Shown: positions 51,797 to 61,915 of the stretch, one piece after another
Position numbering within the stretch: position 1 is the stretch's first letter
Layout of the letters: every line of letters begins with the position of its first letter
Origin: Prevotella sp.
GTDB lineage: Bacteria; Bacteroidota; Bacteroidia; Bacteroidales; Bacteroidaceae
Assembly: GCA_022775985.1 (NCBI GenBank)
Contig: JALFIM010000039.1
Coordinates: 43,407 to 107,406 of the forward strand
Reading direction: 5' to 3'
Length of the DNA: 64,000 bases
Program-made: the position numbers and the translations under genes
The notes under the pieces: model-generated
The model's input: the letters and a program-made list of their open reading frames with translations, nothing else
The model's database searches: none
What the model was told of the DNA's origin: nothing

Positions 51797-51865
51797 CCCA
51801 TACGCACACCGTCTGCCCCACGCAGAGACGATATTCGGCAATACTATCACAATACATACAAAACA

Positions 51866-52360
51866 ATGAAAATGAGTAAGACAAAGAAAAGAATACTATT
51901 CGTATGCCTCGGAAACATCTGCCGAAGCCCGGCCGCAGAAGGAGTGATGAGGAAAATGGTGACAGACGCGGGCCAAGAGAGCCTCTACCATATAGACTCG
52001 GCTGGCATCGGCGACTGGCATGTGGGTCAACTGCCAGACTGGCGGATGCGCCAATGCGGTGCCGAACGCGGCTACCGCTTCGACAGCCACGCCCGCCAGT
52101 TCGACAGACGGCACGACTTCACCGACTTCGACTGGATATTCGTAATGGACGATGCCAACCTCAAGGCCATAACGTCCATGGCATCTGATGACGCGGAGAG
52201 GGCCAAGGTGCGCAAACTCTCCGACTTCCTCACCACGCACTCGGGCGCACAGTCAGTGCCAGACCCTTACTATGGCGGCACAAAAGACTTCGAATACTCA
52301 CTCGACCTCATAGAGGAAGCATGCCGCAATCTGCTTGAGAAAAATTTGCTTTCTGTATAA
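51866..52360 (+). CDS. Low-molecular-weight protein-tyrosine phosphatase
   Basis: ILFVCLGNICRSPAAEGVM active-site loop and C-terminal VPDPYYGG. Confidence 0.95.
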   Translation: MKMSKTKKRILFVCLGNICRSPAAEGVMRKMVTDAGQESLYHIDSAGIGDWHVGQLPDWRMRQCGAERGYRFDSHARQFDRRHDFTDFDWIFVMDDANLKAITSMASDDAERAKVRKLSDFLTTHSGAQSVPDPYYGGTKDFEYSLDLIEEACRNLLEKNLLSV

Positions 52361-52377
52361 AAATACAGCAAATCATT

Positions 52378-52427
52378 AACCAAAGAATAGATATAACTAC
52401 ATTTTGTTATATATTCTTTGGTTTTTG
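52378..52427 (+). terminator. Intrinsic terminator
   Basis: AACCAAAGAATAgaTATAAC ... GTTATATATTCTTTGGTTTTTG. Confidence 0.7.
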
Positions 52428-52450
52428 TTTCATTTTGAAAAAATAATTAT

Positions 52451-52458
52451 TATCTTTG
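52451..52458 (+). promoter_or_regulatory. -7 box upstream of acn
   Basis: TATCTTTG (TAnnTTTG). Confidence 0.5.
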
Positions 52459-52543
52459 CACCACGCTCATGACACCATACGGCAGAGACCGCGTGGTGGG
52501 CGGCATCTCATACTGTTTACTCAAATACATTACCCGATAGAAA

Positions 52544-54814
52544 ATGATACTGGATTTAGAAATGCTGAGGAACTTCTACTCCTCATATACTGCAAAGGTA
52601 GAACAAGCACGCAAAACGACTGGACACCCCCTCACATACACTGAGAAAATACTGCTGTCGCACCTGTACGACCAGTCATCACTACGCGACTTCAAGCGCG
52701 GAGCAGACTACGTGGATTTCCGTCCAGACCGCGTGGCCATGCAGGATGCCACGGCACAGATGGCACTGCTGCAATTCATGAACGCCGGCAAGGCCAAGGT
52801 GGCTGTGCCGGCATCGGTGCATTGCGACCATCTTATACGGGCTGACATCGGTGCGGAGCACGACCTGCCCGCCGCCAAGAGTGCCAACAGCGAGGTGTAC
52901 GAGTTTCTGCGCTCAGTATCGGAGAAGTATCACATCGGATTCTGGAAGCCAGGAGCCGGCATCATACACCAGGTGGTGCTTGAGAACTACGCGTTTCCAG
53001 GCGGACTCATGGTCGGCACCGACTCACACACGCCCAATGCCGGCGGCCTGGGCATGGCTGCCGTTGGCGTAGGAGGAGCCGATGCCGTGGACGTACTTAC
53101 CGCACAGCCATGGGAACTGCGCATGCCACGCATCATAGGCGTGAGGCTGTCGGGCCGTCTCTCGGCATGGGCCTCACCCAAAGACGTGATACTCAAGTTG
53201 CTCGGCATGCTCACAGTGAAGGGCGGCACCAACTCCGTGATGGAATATTTCGGCGACGGCGCACGCACGCTCTCCACCACAGGCAAAGCCACTATATGCA
53301 ATATGGGTGCCGAGCTCGGTGCCACATTCTCCGTATTCCCGTTCGACGACAACGCCAGTGAGTACCTCAACCGCACAAGACGTGCCGAGGTAGCCGCCAT
53401 GGCACAGTCGTGCGCCGCCGACCTTATGGCCGATGCTGCCGTGTACGAAGCCCCAGAGCAGCACTACGACAAGGTCATAGACATAGATCTGTCGGCCATA
53501 GAGCCGCACCTCAACGGCCCGTTCACCCCCGATGCCGCCACGCCTATATCGGCAATGAAGGACAAGATGACAACTGAGGACTTCCCTCCTGTCGTGGAGG
53601 TCGGCCTCATCGGATCATGTACCAACTCCTCTTATCAGGACCTTTGCCGCGCTGCATCTGTGGCAAAGCAAGCCTGTGACAAGCACATCCCAGTGAAAGC
53701 GCAGCTCATAATCAATCCCGGCTCGGAGCAGATACGATATACTGCCGAGCGCGACGGCATTCTCGACATATTCAAGAGCATCGGTGCCGTGATTATGACC
53801 AACGCCTGTGGCCCATGTATCGGCCAGTGGCACCGCCACACCGACGACAACACGCGCCGCAACAGCATAGTGACATCATTCAACCGCAACTTCCGCAGAC
53901 GTGCCGACGGCAACCCCAACACATACGCTTTCATCGGAAGTCCTGAACTGACCATGGCCCTTGCCATTGCAGGACGGCTCGACTTCAATCCCGCGACAGA
54001 CAGTCTGACCGATGCCGACGGGCACAGCGTGCGTCTCGACGAGCCTGTCGGTGACGTGTTTCCGCCACGTGGGTTCGCAGTGGACGACAAGGGATTCATT
54101 CCACCGACCGACAATGACACGCAAGACATCAACGTAATAATATCGCCGACATCCGAAAGGCTCCAGCGTCTGGCACCATTCGCGCCATGGGACGGCCACG
54201 ACCTCACCGACATGCCCGTGCTCATAAAGACCAAGGGCAAGTGTACCACCGACCATATATCCATGGCCGGGCCGTGGCTGCGGTTCCGTGGGCATCTGCA
54301 GAACATCTCCGACAATCTGCTGATGGGGGCCGTCAACGCATTCAACGGCGAGAGCAACAACGTGAAATGCCAGCTCTCTGGCGAGTACATGACCGTATCG
54401 GCCGCGGCAAAGGCATACAAGGCTGCGGGCATAGCATCTGTCGTGGTGGCCGAGGACAACTACGGTGAGGGCAGCTCACGCGAGCACGCCGCCATGGAGC
54501 CGCGCTTCCTCAACGTGAGGGCAGTGATAGCAAAGAGCTTCGCACGCATACACGAGACCAATCTCAAGAAGCAAGGCATGCTCGCCCTTACATTCGCAGA
54601 CAAGAACGACTACGACCGTGTGCGCGAGGACGACCGCATATCAATAACGGGGCTTTCCGCATTTGCCCCCGGCCACAACCTCACGGTGACGCTCACACAC
54701 AACGACGGCACAAGCGAGTCGTTTGAGGTGACGCATACCTACAACGCCACACAGGCTGAGTGGTTCAAAGCCGGCAGCGCACTCAACTACGTGCTGAGAG
54801 AGCAACAGCACTGA
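52544..54814 (+). CDS. acn: Aconitate hydratase
   Basis: [55 protein letters not shown]. Confidence 0.96.
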   Translation: MILDLEMLRNFYSSYTAKVEQARKTTGHPLTYTEKILLSHLYDQSSLRDFKRGADYVDFRPDRVAMQDATAQMALLQFMNAGKAKVAVPASVHCDHLIRADIGAEHDLPAAKSANSEVYEFLRSVSEKYHIGFWKPGAGIIHQVVLENYAFPGGLMVGTDSHTPNAGGLGMAAVGVGGADAVDVLTAQPWELRMPRIIGVRLSGRLSAWASPKDVILKLLGMLTVKGGTNSVMEYFGDGARTLSTTGKATICNMGAELGATFSVFPFDDNASEYLNRTRRAEVAAMAQSCAADLMADAAVYEAPEQHYDKVIDIDLSAIEPHLNGPFTPDAATPISAMKDKMTTEDFPPVVEVGLIGSCTNSSYQDLCRAASVAKQACDKHIPVKAQLIINPGSEQIRYTAERDGILDIFKSIGAVIMTNACGPCIGQWHRHTDDNTRRNSIVTSFNRNFRRRADGNPNTYAFIGSPELTMALAIAGRLDFNPATDSLTDADGHSVRLDEPVGDVFPPRGFAVDDKGFIPPTDNDTQDINVIISPTSERLQRLAPFAPWDGHDLTDMPVLIKTKGKCTTDHISMAGPWLRFRGHLQNISDNLLMGAVNAFNGESNNVKCQLSGEYMTVSAAAKAYKAAGIASVVVAEDNYGEGSSREHAAMEPRFLNVRAVIAKSFARIHETNLKKQGMLALTFADKNDYDRVREDDRISITGLSAFAPGHNLTVTLTHNDGTSESFEVTHTYNATQAEWFKAGSALNYVLREQQH

Positions 54815-54853
54815 CCGTCCAAACAAATAACCAATAAGAACAGAAAAGATACG

Positions 54854-56050
54854 ATGAGTATGGAAAAGATAACAAAGACCGACGGACGGCTCAACGTACC
54901 GTCACACCCTACGATACCATTCATTGAAGGCGACGGCGTTGGTGCCGAGATAACCCCCGTATGCCAGTCTGTGGTCAACGCGGCAGTAAAGAAGGCATAC
55001 GGCACGGCCCGTAAGATAGAATGGAAGGAGGTGCTTGCCGGCGGCAAGGCATTCGAGCAGACTGGCGAGTGGCTTCCACAAGCCACTCTCGACGCTTTCA
55101 GCGACTGCCTCGTAGGTATCAAAGGGCCGCTCATGACACCAGTAGGTGGTGGCATACGCTCCCTGAATGTGGCCCTAAGACAAACCCTCGACCTGTATGT
55201 ATGTCAACGTCCTGTGAGGTATTTCAAGGGTGTGGAGTCGCCAGTGAAGCATCCCGAGAACGTGGATATGTGCATCTTCCGCGAGAACACCGAGGACATA
55301 TACGCCGGTATTGAATGGGAGTCGGGCACGGAGGAGGCAGCACGCTTCTACAAGTTCATACACGAGCAGATGGAAGTGAGCAAGGTGCGCTTCCCTGAGA
55401 CATCGGCATTCGGCGTGAAACCCGTATCACGCGAGGGATCGGAGCGTCTCATACGCAGTGCCATAGAGTATGCCCTCGCCCACAACCTGCCGTCAGTGAC
55501 GCTCGTACACAAGGGCAACATCATGAAGTTTACCGAGGGCGGCTTCAAGAAATGGGGCTATGAGCTGGCCAGACGAGAGTATGCCGACGCGCTGGACAGT
55601 GGCAGACTCGTCATCAAGGACTGTATCTGTGACGCTTTCTTGCAGAACGCGCTGCTCAAGCCCGAGGAATACAGCGTCATAGCCACGCTCAACCTCAACG
55701 GCGACTACGTATCGGACATGCTCGCGGCACAGGTCGGCGGCATAGGCATCGCGCCAGGAGCCAACATCAACTACCAGACGGGCCACGCCATATTCGAGGC
55801 CACACACGGCATAGCTCCCGACATAGCAGGACAGGACAAGGTGAATCCATCATCTATAATACTGTCATCGGTGATGATGCTCGACTACATTGGGTGGCAC
55901 GAGGCGGCCACGCTCATCACCACAGCCATGGAGAGTCTGTTCGCACAGTCAGTGGCTACGGCCGACCTCGCACGCTTCATGGAGGGCGGCACAGCACTCG
56001 GTACAAGGGCTTTCGGCGACAGACTCGTCGATGAGATAGCCCACGCATGA
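54854..56050 (+). CDS. icd: NADP-dependent isocitrate dehydrogenase
   Basis: [51 protein letters not shown]. Confidence 0.96.
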   Translation: MSMEKITKTDGRLNVPSHPTIPFIEGDGVGAEITPVCQSVVNAAVKKAYGTARKIEWKEVLAGGKAFEQTGEWLPQATLDAFSDCLVGIKGPLMTPVGGGIRSLNVALRQTLDLYVCQRPVRYFKGVESPVKHPENVDMCIFRENTEDIYAGIEWESGTEEAARFYKFIHEQMEVSKVRFPETSAFGVKPVSREGSERLIRSAIEYALAHNLPSVTLVHKGNIMKFTEGGFKKWGYELARREYADALDSGRLVIKDCICDAFLQNALLKPEEYSVIATLNLNGDYVSDMLAAQVGGIGIAPGANINYQTGHAIFEATHGIAPDIAGQDKVNPSSIILSSVMMLDYIGWHEAATLITTAMESLFAQSVATADLARFMEGGTALGTRAFGDRLVDEIAHA

Positions 56051-56081
56051 CCTCACTCACAACCAAAACCACAGCACATAC

Positions 56082-57428
56082 ATGAACAAGGAATATCTTA
56101 TATACAAGCTGTCTGACGAGGTGAAAACCTCATGCAAGATAGACAACGAGCTGTTTCAGAAATATGGCGTGAAGCGCGGACTGCGCAACGAGGACGGAAG
56201 CGGCGTGCTCGTAGGCCTCACCAACATAGGCAACGTGGTGGGATACGAGCGCGACGACAGCGGACGGCTCGTACCTACGGAGGGCAAGCTCTTCTACCGT
56301 GGCTACGAGCTCGACGACCTCGTGTCACCACTGCTCGCCGAGAAACGCTTCGGCTTTGAGGAGACGGCATTTCTCCTGCTCTCAGGAAGCCTTCCCGACA
56401 GTGAGGAACTGGAGGCTTTCAAGGAACTGATAAACGAGAACATGGCCCTCGACCACAAGACCATAGTACACATCATTGACCTTGAGGGCTCCAACATCAT
56501 GAACATACTGGCACGCAGCGTGCTTGAGATGTACACCTTCGACCCCAACCCCGACGACATTTCACGCGACAACCTCATGCGGCAGGCCATAGAACTGATA
56601 GCACGTTTCCCCACTATCATAGCCTACGCCTACAACATATACCGCCACTCCGTACAGGGACGGTCGCTGCACATACGCCATCCACGCGAGAACCTCACCA
56701 TCGCCCAGAACTTCCTGTACATGCTCAAGCACGACGACTACACCGATCTCGACGCGCGTATGCTCGACATGCTGCTCATCATACAGGCGGAGCACGGCGG
56801 AGGTAACAACTCCACGTTCACCGTAAGGGTCACATCATCATCGCGTACGGACACATACTCGAGCATAGCTGCTGGCATAGGCTCGCTGAAAGGGCCGCTG
56901 CACGGAGGTGCCAACATAAAAGTGATAAACATGTTCCACCACCTGAAGGAGAACATACACGACTGGACAAACATTGACGAGATAGACACGTACCTCAACC
57001 GCATGCTGCGCAAGGAGGCATACGACAAGTCCGGGCTCATATACGGCATAGGACACGCCGTCTACACTATGAGCGACCCACGTGCGGTGGAACTGAAGAA
57101 ACTCGCCGGCGAGTTGGCCAAGGAGAAAGGACGGGAAGAGGAGTACAACTTCCTACGTCTGCTCGAGCAGGAAGGCATAAAGTGCGTGTCGCAGCACCGT
57201 AAGACGAAGAAGCCCATCTGCGCCAACGTAGACTTTTACAGCGGATTCATATATGAGATGATAGGCTTGCCTCAGGAGATATACACGCCCATATTCGCCA
57301 TGGCACGCATAGTTGGATGGATGGCGCACCGCATAGAAGAGCTCAACTTCGAGGGCCGCCGTATCATACGTCCGGCCTACAAGAACATACTCGGAATAAA
57401 GGAATACATACCCATCAACGACCGTTGA
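56082..57428 (+). CDS. gltA: Citrate synthase
   Basis: GLRNEDGSGVLVGLTNIGNVVGYE, QAEHGGGNNSTFTVRVTSSSRTD, GPLHGGANIKV. Confidence 0.95.
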   Translation: MNKEYLIYKLSDEVKTSCKIDNELFQKYGVKRGLRNEDGSGVLVGLTNIGNVVGYERDDSGRLVPTEGKLFYRGYELDDLVSPLLAEKRFGFEETAFLLLSGSLPDSEELEAFKELINENMALDHKTIVHIIDLEGSNIMNILARSVLEMYTFDPNPDDISRDNLMRQAIELIARFPTIIAYAYNIYRHSVQGRSLHIRHPRENLTIAQNFLYMLKHDDYTDLDARMLDMLLIIQAEHGGGNNSTFTVRVTSSSRTDTYSSIAAGIGSLKGPLHGGANIKVINMFHHLKENIHDWTNIDEIDTYLNRMLRKEAYDKSGLIYGIGHAVYTMSDPRAVELKKLAGELAKEKGREEEYNFLRLLEQEGIKCVSQHRKTKKPICANVDFYSGFIYEMIGLPQEIYTPIFAMARIVGWMAHRIEELNFEGRRIIRPAYKNILGIKEYIPINDR

Positions 57429-57803
57429 CAGCGGCGGCACATGCTCATGCACGCCGCACGCTGACCCATACACGCCCCCAGCAGAGACCATGTCCAGCTC
57501 TGCTGGGGGCGAACGTTACATATTCTTCATCTGGGATAAGCCACCAAGAAAGTTTTTATATATGTAAAAATGTCAAAGACCGCTTGCCCATTTCTGTGCA
57601 AATGCAAAGATACACATCTGCGCAAGCGATGTCAAGTTCCTATCAAAAAACATTTAAAACTACCTTGTTTGGAACAACACTATTCCTCTTGTAATAGTGG
57701 GTTGTGGAAAATATTTTTGTTTTTTTGAAAAATAATGAATTGCTCTATTGAAATTTAAAGAGGGACGGCATACGCCACACAGGACACGCGGTCTCCCAGT
57801 GCC

Positions 57804-59282
57804 TCAAAGTATGTCCATCGGAAAAATGATATACCTGTTGTTACAGTAATACTTCAGAGCATCATCTATCACCATGAACGCCACGGGATAGGCGGCACCG
57901 TATTTCTTGCAGGCCTCGCTGATGGCCTTGAACAAATCTGGTTCGTAGCCGTGATGGAAAAGGCTGCGCCAAAACTCTAACTGGTCCTTGAAAGTCATGT
58001 CCTGAAGGATGCGCAAAAGCGGACACGCCTTCTTCTTCAGCACTTTGTCCGCCACAAAATAGGATATAGACATATCATCGGCTGTATGCTCCAAGTCGGG
58101 GTCTATGCCGCCCTTGCACAGGTTCACATACTTGCGCAGGAACACTTCGTCGGGCACCACGCCAAGCAACTGTTCAAAAGCCAACATCTGCTCGCAGTTC
58201 TCAAGATACATGTGCAAGTCGCTGTGCTTGTCAAGCCTGTAACGGTAGGTTTCCGTCAATTCGGTCCAAGTAGAGGGGAAGGCGTTGAAGAATCTCATCT
58301 GTGCCGCACTGTCCGCCGGATGGGCGCGAAGGTAATGATAGGCATCGTCAAGATCGTACACATCGAATATGCCAGACTGTCGGCCAAGCACGCTGCGGTT
58401 GTCTGGAAACACCTTAATGGACTTGGCGTACTTTCCTGACAGGGGCATTACCATTGCCTCCTTGCACTCCATACGATAGTCATCATGCAAGCGGTATGAC
58501 AGGAAAACGCCTTTTTTGACCACGCTGTCACGGTTCTGCGCATAAGTGCTGTGGCTTTCACGTACCCGCACCCGCATTTCTGTCCACACATCCCTTTCGC
58601 CCTGCCTTGCTGCCACACTGTCAGAGAACATGTAGCGCATGTCTTCGGCAGATATGCCCCAACCTAATTGGTCACTGTACCAGAAACGGTCTGTGTATAA
58701 AGTGATAATCGAAGGCACCATGTTGCGCTCTACGGCTACGAGATGGCGGGCCTTGATGCGGCCGTCGGGCGAATAGACCAGGAGAAACACCTCGTTCACA
58801 CCCTTGCCGAATGGCAGGAGGCAGGAGGGGTCCTCACGGTAGACAAAGCACACCCTATCGCCGTTGTCAAGACGCACCTTGCCGCCGTAGCGATAGCGGA
58901 GGCCAAGGGCCGACTCGTCATCGAATCCGCGCCACAGGAACTGAGGCCCGTAGCAAGCTGGTATCTCACGGTGGGTGTTGCTCACGTTTCCGTCGCTACG
59001 AGAACACATGTAAGCATTTTCGGCATTGACATATTCTTTCACCCGTGCTTTTTCATCTCTGCTCAAGTGTGGCGCACGTTTCAAGGAGTCCAACTCAACA
59101 GTGTATAATACATACTTCCAGTTCTTTATTTCATGGAAGCCAGAAAGATATGCAGCGAAAGCGGTGCTGTCTACACTTGCCTCCACACTTGCACAGCAAT
59201 GCGCATGCGGACGGCAATGCGCCGACAATACCGCAAGCGACATGCAGAGCCACACCAAATGAAGTAACATTCCTTTTTTCAT
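57804..59282 (-). CDS. Secreted protein of unknown function, last gene of the LanC-like operon
   Basis: Signal peptide MKKGMLLHLVWLCMSLAVLSAHC; start overlaps upstream ORF by 4 bp (59279-59282). Confidence 0.8.
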   Translation of the reverse strand: MKKGMLLHLVWLCMSLAVLSAHCRPHAHCCASVEASVDSTAFAAYLSGFHEIKNWKYVLYTVELDSLKRAPHLSRDEKARVKEYVNAENAYMCSRSDGNVSNTHREIPACYGPQFLWRGFDDESALGLRYRYGGKVRLDNGDRVCFVYREDPSCLLPFGKGVNEVFLLVYSPDGRIKARHLVAVERNMVPSIITLYTDRFWYSDQLGWGISAEDMRYMFSDSVAARQGERDVWTEMRVRVRESHSTYAQNRDSVVKKGVFLSYRLHDDYRMECKEAMVMPLSGKYAKSIKVFPDNRSVLGRQSGIFDVYDLDDAYHYLRAHPADSAAQMRFFNAFPSTWTELTETYRYRLDKHSDLHMYLENCEQMLAFEQLLGVVPDEVFLRKYVNLCKGGIDPDLEHTADDMSISYFVADKVLKKKACPLLRILQDMTFKDQLEFWRSLFHHGYEPDLFKAISEACKKYGAAYPVAFMVIDDALKYYCNNRYIIFPMDIL

Positions 59283-60091
59283 CTTTCCTTTATTACATAT
59301 AGCTTATACAGCTTTCCCAAGGGATATTTATTATTGTTGTTCGGATTTTGCGGATCATAATAAATCAAATAGCCGTCATCGCTCACTCCGTTGACCACAA
59401 TTTCATGGTAAACAAGATTCTTTATTTCTTCTACCGTTCCCATCATATTCCAACTGCCGTTTTCCTTAAATCTTTTGTCTCCTTTTTTGTATAGTTTCCC
59501 TACCTCACTTCCTTTATACACATTTTCAAGCTCTTTCCCAAATTTCGGCAAGACAAAGTTCAGAAAATCAACCATATAAGATATGGCAAGCCCATCGGCC
59601 ACAGCAGGGCTGACATCCTTTTCAGCCACACCTTTTATATTCTTCAGCCAGTCACCGTAAAGGTCGCTCACACCTATGGAGTTGACTCCCTTCAGATAAC
59701 GGGCAATGCATCTATAAGCACAATCCTTTTGGTTATCCATTGCTACCTTGCTACCTTCATACTTGGCTTCATCATAAGAGTCGTTTTTCACTTCCTCTAT
59801 GTCGAAGTCCCAGTCGGAATAGTAGATGCCTGACGTACCAGACGGCGTGCTCTGTGCCTCGACAAGCCCAAGATTCTCAACGAAGCCACCGCTCCATGAG
59901 CCGTCCACGCACATTTTTTCATACTCGGCTACGGTGTAGGGTATGGACTCGCTCCCTTTCTCCACCGCAACGCCGTTAGGACACCCACCATCAATGCCAC
60001 CACCCTCAAGGCAGCCATTGCCCTCAAGGCTGAAAGAAAGCTCTCCTTGCTGTTCTTTGCTGTTGTCAACAGTTAATTTTCTTTTATCCAT
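59279..60091 (-). CDS. C39/papain-like cysteine peptidase-like protein with Gly-Gly leader-like N-terminus
   Basis: N-term MDKRKLTVDNSKEQQGELSFSLEGNGCLEGGGIDGGCPNG; candidate catalytic regions NQKDCAYRCIARYLKG (Cys) and YHEIVVNGVSDDGYLIYYDPQNP (His, Asp). Confidence 0.6.
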   Translation of the reverse strand: MDKRKLTVDNSKEQQGELSFSLEGNGCLEGGGIDGGCPNGVAVEKGSESIPYTVAEYEKMCVDGSWSGGFVENLGLVEAQSTPSGTSGIYYSDWDFDIEEVKNDSYDEAKYEGSKVAMDNQKDCAYRCIARYLKGVNSIGVSDLYGDWLKNIKGVAEKDVSPAVADGLAISYMVDFLNFVLPKFGKELENVYKGSEVGKLYKKGDKRFKENGSWNMMGTVEEIKNLVYHEIVVNGVSDDGYLIYYDPQNPNNNNKYPLGKLYKLYVIKER

Positions 60092-60095
60092 AATC

Positions 60096-60941
60096 TTATG
60101 ATTTTTGATTAAACATGTTCAGTCCCAACAAGGCAAACTCATTGTTCACCGTGTTTACGTAATGTATGAAATGCGCAGCCACGTATTCCACACGGGTTGC
60201 AAGAACCGCAGAAAAAGCAACCTTCGGCTCCAGACCTATTATTGGAAAAAGAAGGTCATCGACACTGCAACCATAAAGAGCAGCCATGTCGTTTGCCACT
60301 GCTTTTTCACTTGTCCTACAGGATAATGGCATGTGTTCAGGCGTAAAATTCACTTCAGGACATTTTATCCTGTCGCCATACCTACAACGAATCACATCGA
60401 ATACGAAACGGAAGGACTCAAACAACGACGCATCTATCGGAGTGAGGCCATCGTCACAGGCACGTATATATTCCTTACTCACCAATGGCAATATTTCGTC
60501 TGTCCACGATTGCAGCAGAGCACCGTCGAAAGACACTTCCTGACGGGCCAACATATAAAGCCCAGACGTGAAACGTCTGCTGGCATATTTACGGTCAAGA
60601 GCCCAACAGGCCCTGACATTGCCAAGCACCTTCCTGTCGACATCGCCCAACAGAGAGCATGTACTACCTTTGACAAACCCCTTACGGATGAGGTAACACA
60701 ATCCCATGCCTATGCCTGAAAAGCCGTCAAGTATGCCGTATGGCAACCGTGTGTTGTCGCCTTCAAGTACTTCGTACAGCAAGCGGTTGGCCGTCTCGGT
60801 GTAAAACGGGGCTGACATATATCGGCCGTATTCATGCAAGAACAGGCAAAGCCCAGTCTTACCATCCATAAGCCCCACGTGTCTTGTAGTGCAAAGGTTT
60901 GCCACAATAGTATTGGCCATTATCCGCAACATATTTCTCAT
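60096..60941 (-). CDS. LanC-like family protein (Bacteroidales type), no visible zinc-ligand motif
   Basis: GLMDGKTGLCLFLHEYGRYMSAPFYTETANRLLYEV, GILDGFSGIGMGLCYLIRKGFVKG, DVDRKV: hallmark of LanC-like N-terminal repeats. Confidence 0.72.
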   Translation of the reverse strand: MRNMLRIMANTIVANLCTTRHVGLMDGKTGLCLFLHEYGRYMSAPFYTETANRLLYEVLEGDNTRLPYGILDGFSGIGMGLCYLIRKGFVKGSTCSLLGDVDRKVLGNVRACWALDRKYASRRFTSGLYMLARQEVSFDGALLQSWTDEILPLVSKEYIRACDDGLTPIDASLFESFRFVFDVIRCRYGDRIKCPEVNFTPEHMPLSCRTSEKAVANDMAALYGCSVDDLLFPIIGLEPKVAFSAVLATRVEYVAAHFIHYVNTVNNEFALLGLNMFNQKS

Positions 60942-61915
60942 GACTGTCTTTCTTTTATTGCAATTCTGAATTTGTCTATCAGTTCCGGCACATGCCTGTC
61001 GAAACAGAACGACATGCGATGCCGCATGACATTGGCTTGCAGACCTGCCATCAGGATCTTATCATGGAGCATGTCCGACAGATGGTCTATGTCATGAAAC
61101 TGCATGCCTATGCCCAAATTTCTCACACAACGCTCCACCGCCACTATGTGTCCCGTGTTGTCATACTGTATCACGGGCAACGCCGCAGCCATGTAGGTGC
61201 TCAAACGGGCCGGGATGTTCAGGTCGTCCCACGACGCATCATAAAGGTCTCCATAGTTAGCACTTCTTATGCAGTGAAGCCAGGCAGCGTCATACTTCGA
61301 GAACTCTTCCGTCCATCTGTCGGGGGAACAATGGCTGTGTATGTGGAAATAGCCAGAATAAGCCTCTGCAAAATATGCAAACAACTTCTCCTTGGCCGCA
61401 AAGAAATTCTCAAGATACAGGTGCAGATGTATCCTGTTCCTGACCAAAGCCTTGACAGACGTTTCCCTTATGCCAATAAGTCGTCCTGCACACACCGTAT
61501 GCACCTCGCCGTCAGCCTCCGACAACTTGGGCGAGAACGTGTCCTTGAAATAGTCTTTCTTGGGCATATCGCCATCCATAATCATAGTAAGCACAGGTTT
61601 TGACGGCAAAAACAGCTCAAACCACTGCCTTACCGTGTCGTTAAGGAATATCCTCAACGACGCATGGCGATAAAGCCATGCCAGTTCCTGCCAGTTGCCC
61701 ATAGACACGGCAAGCTGGGGCCCTTCCTTGTAATGCCAAGCAAAAGGTATGTCGGGCAGACGGCGAACTACATCATACACCCATCCAATGGCTCCCCAGT
61801 TGAGTAAGCCGTACACGATGTCGGGACGTATACTTGCAACCGCCTCCTCCCAATTGTCATGCGGAATATCCTCCACATTACCGAAAGGCAGCGGGCCTAC
61901 GGTAGAAAAGCTCAA
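60938..61915 (-). CDS. GT4-like glycosyltransferase half; likely C-terminal part of a split GT2-GT4 protein
   Basis: SFSTVGPLPFGNVEDIPHDNWEEAVASIRPDIVYGLLNWGAIGWVYDVV ... WDDLNIPARLSTYMAAALPVIQYDN; only a TTG start, inside the previous ORF. Confidence 0.75.
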   Translation of the reverse strand: MSFSTVGPLPFGNVEDIPHDNWEEAVASIRPDIVYGLLNWGAIGWVYDVVRRLPDIPFAWHYKEGPQLAVSMGNWQELAWLYRHASLRIFLNDTVRQWFELFLPSKPVLTMIMDGDMPKKDYFKDTFSPKLSEADGEVHTVCAGRLIGIRETSVKALVRNRIHLHLYLENFFAAKEKLFAYFAEAYSGYFHIHSHCSPDRWTEEFSKYDAAWLHCIRSANYGDLYDASWDDLNIPARLSTYMAAALPVIQYDNTGHIVAVERCVRNLGIGMQFHDIDHLSDMLHDKILMAGLQANVMRHRMSFCFDRHVPELIDKFRIAIKERQS

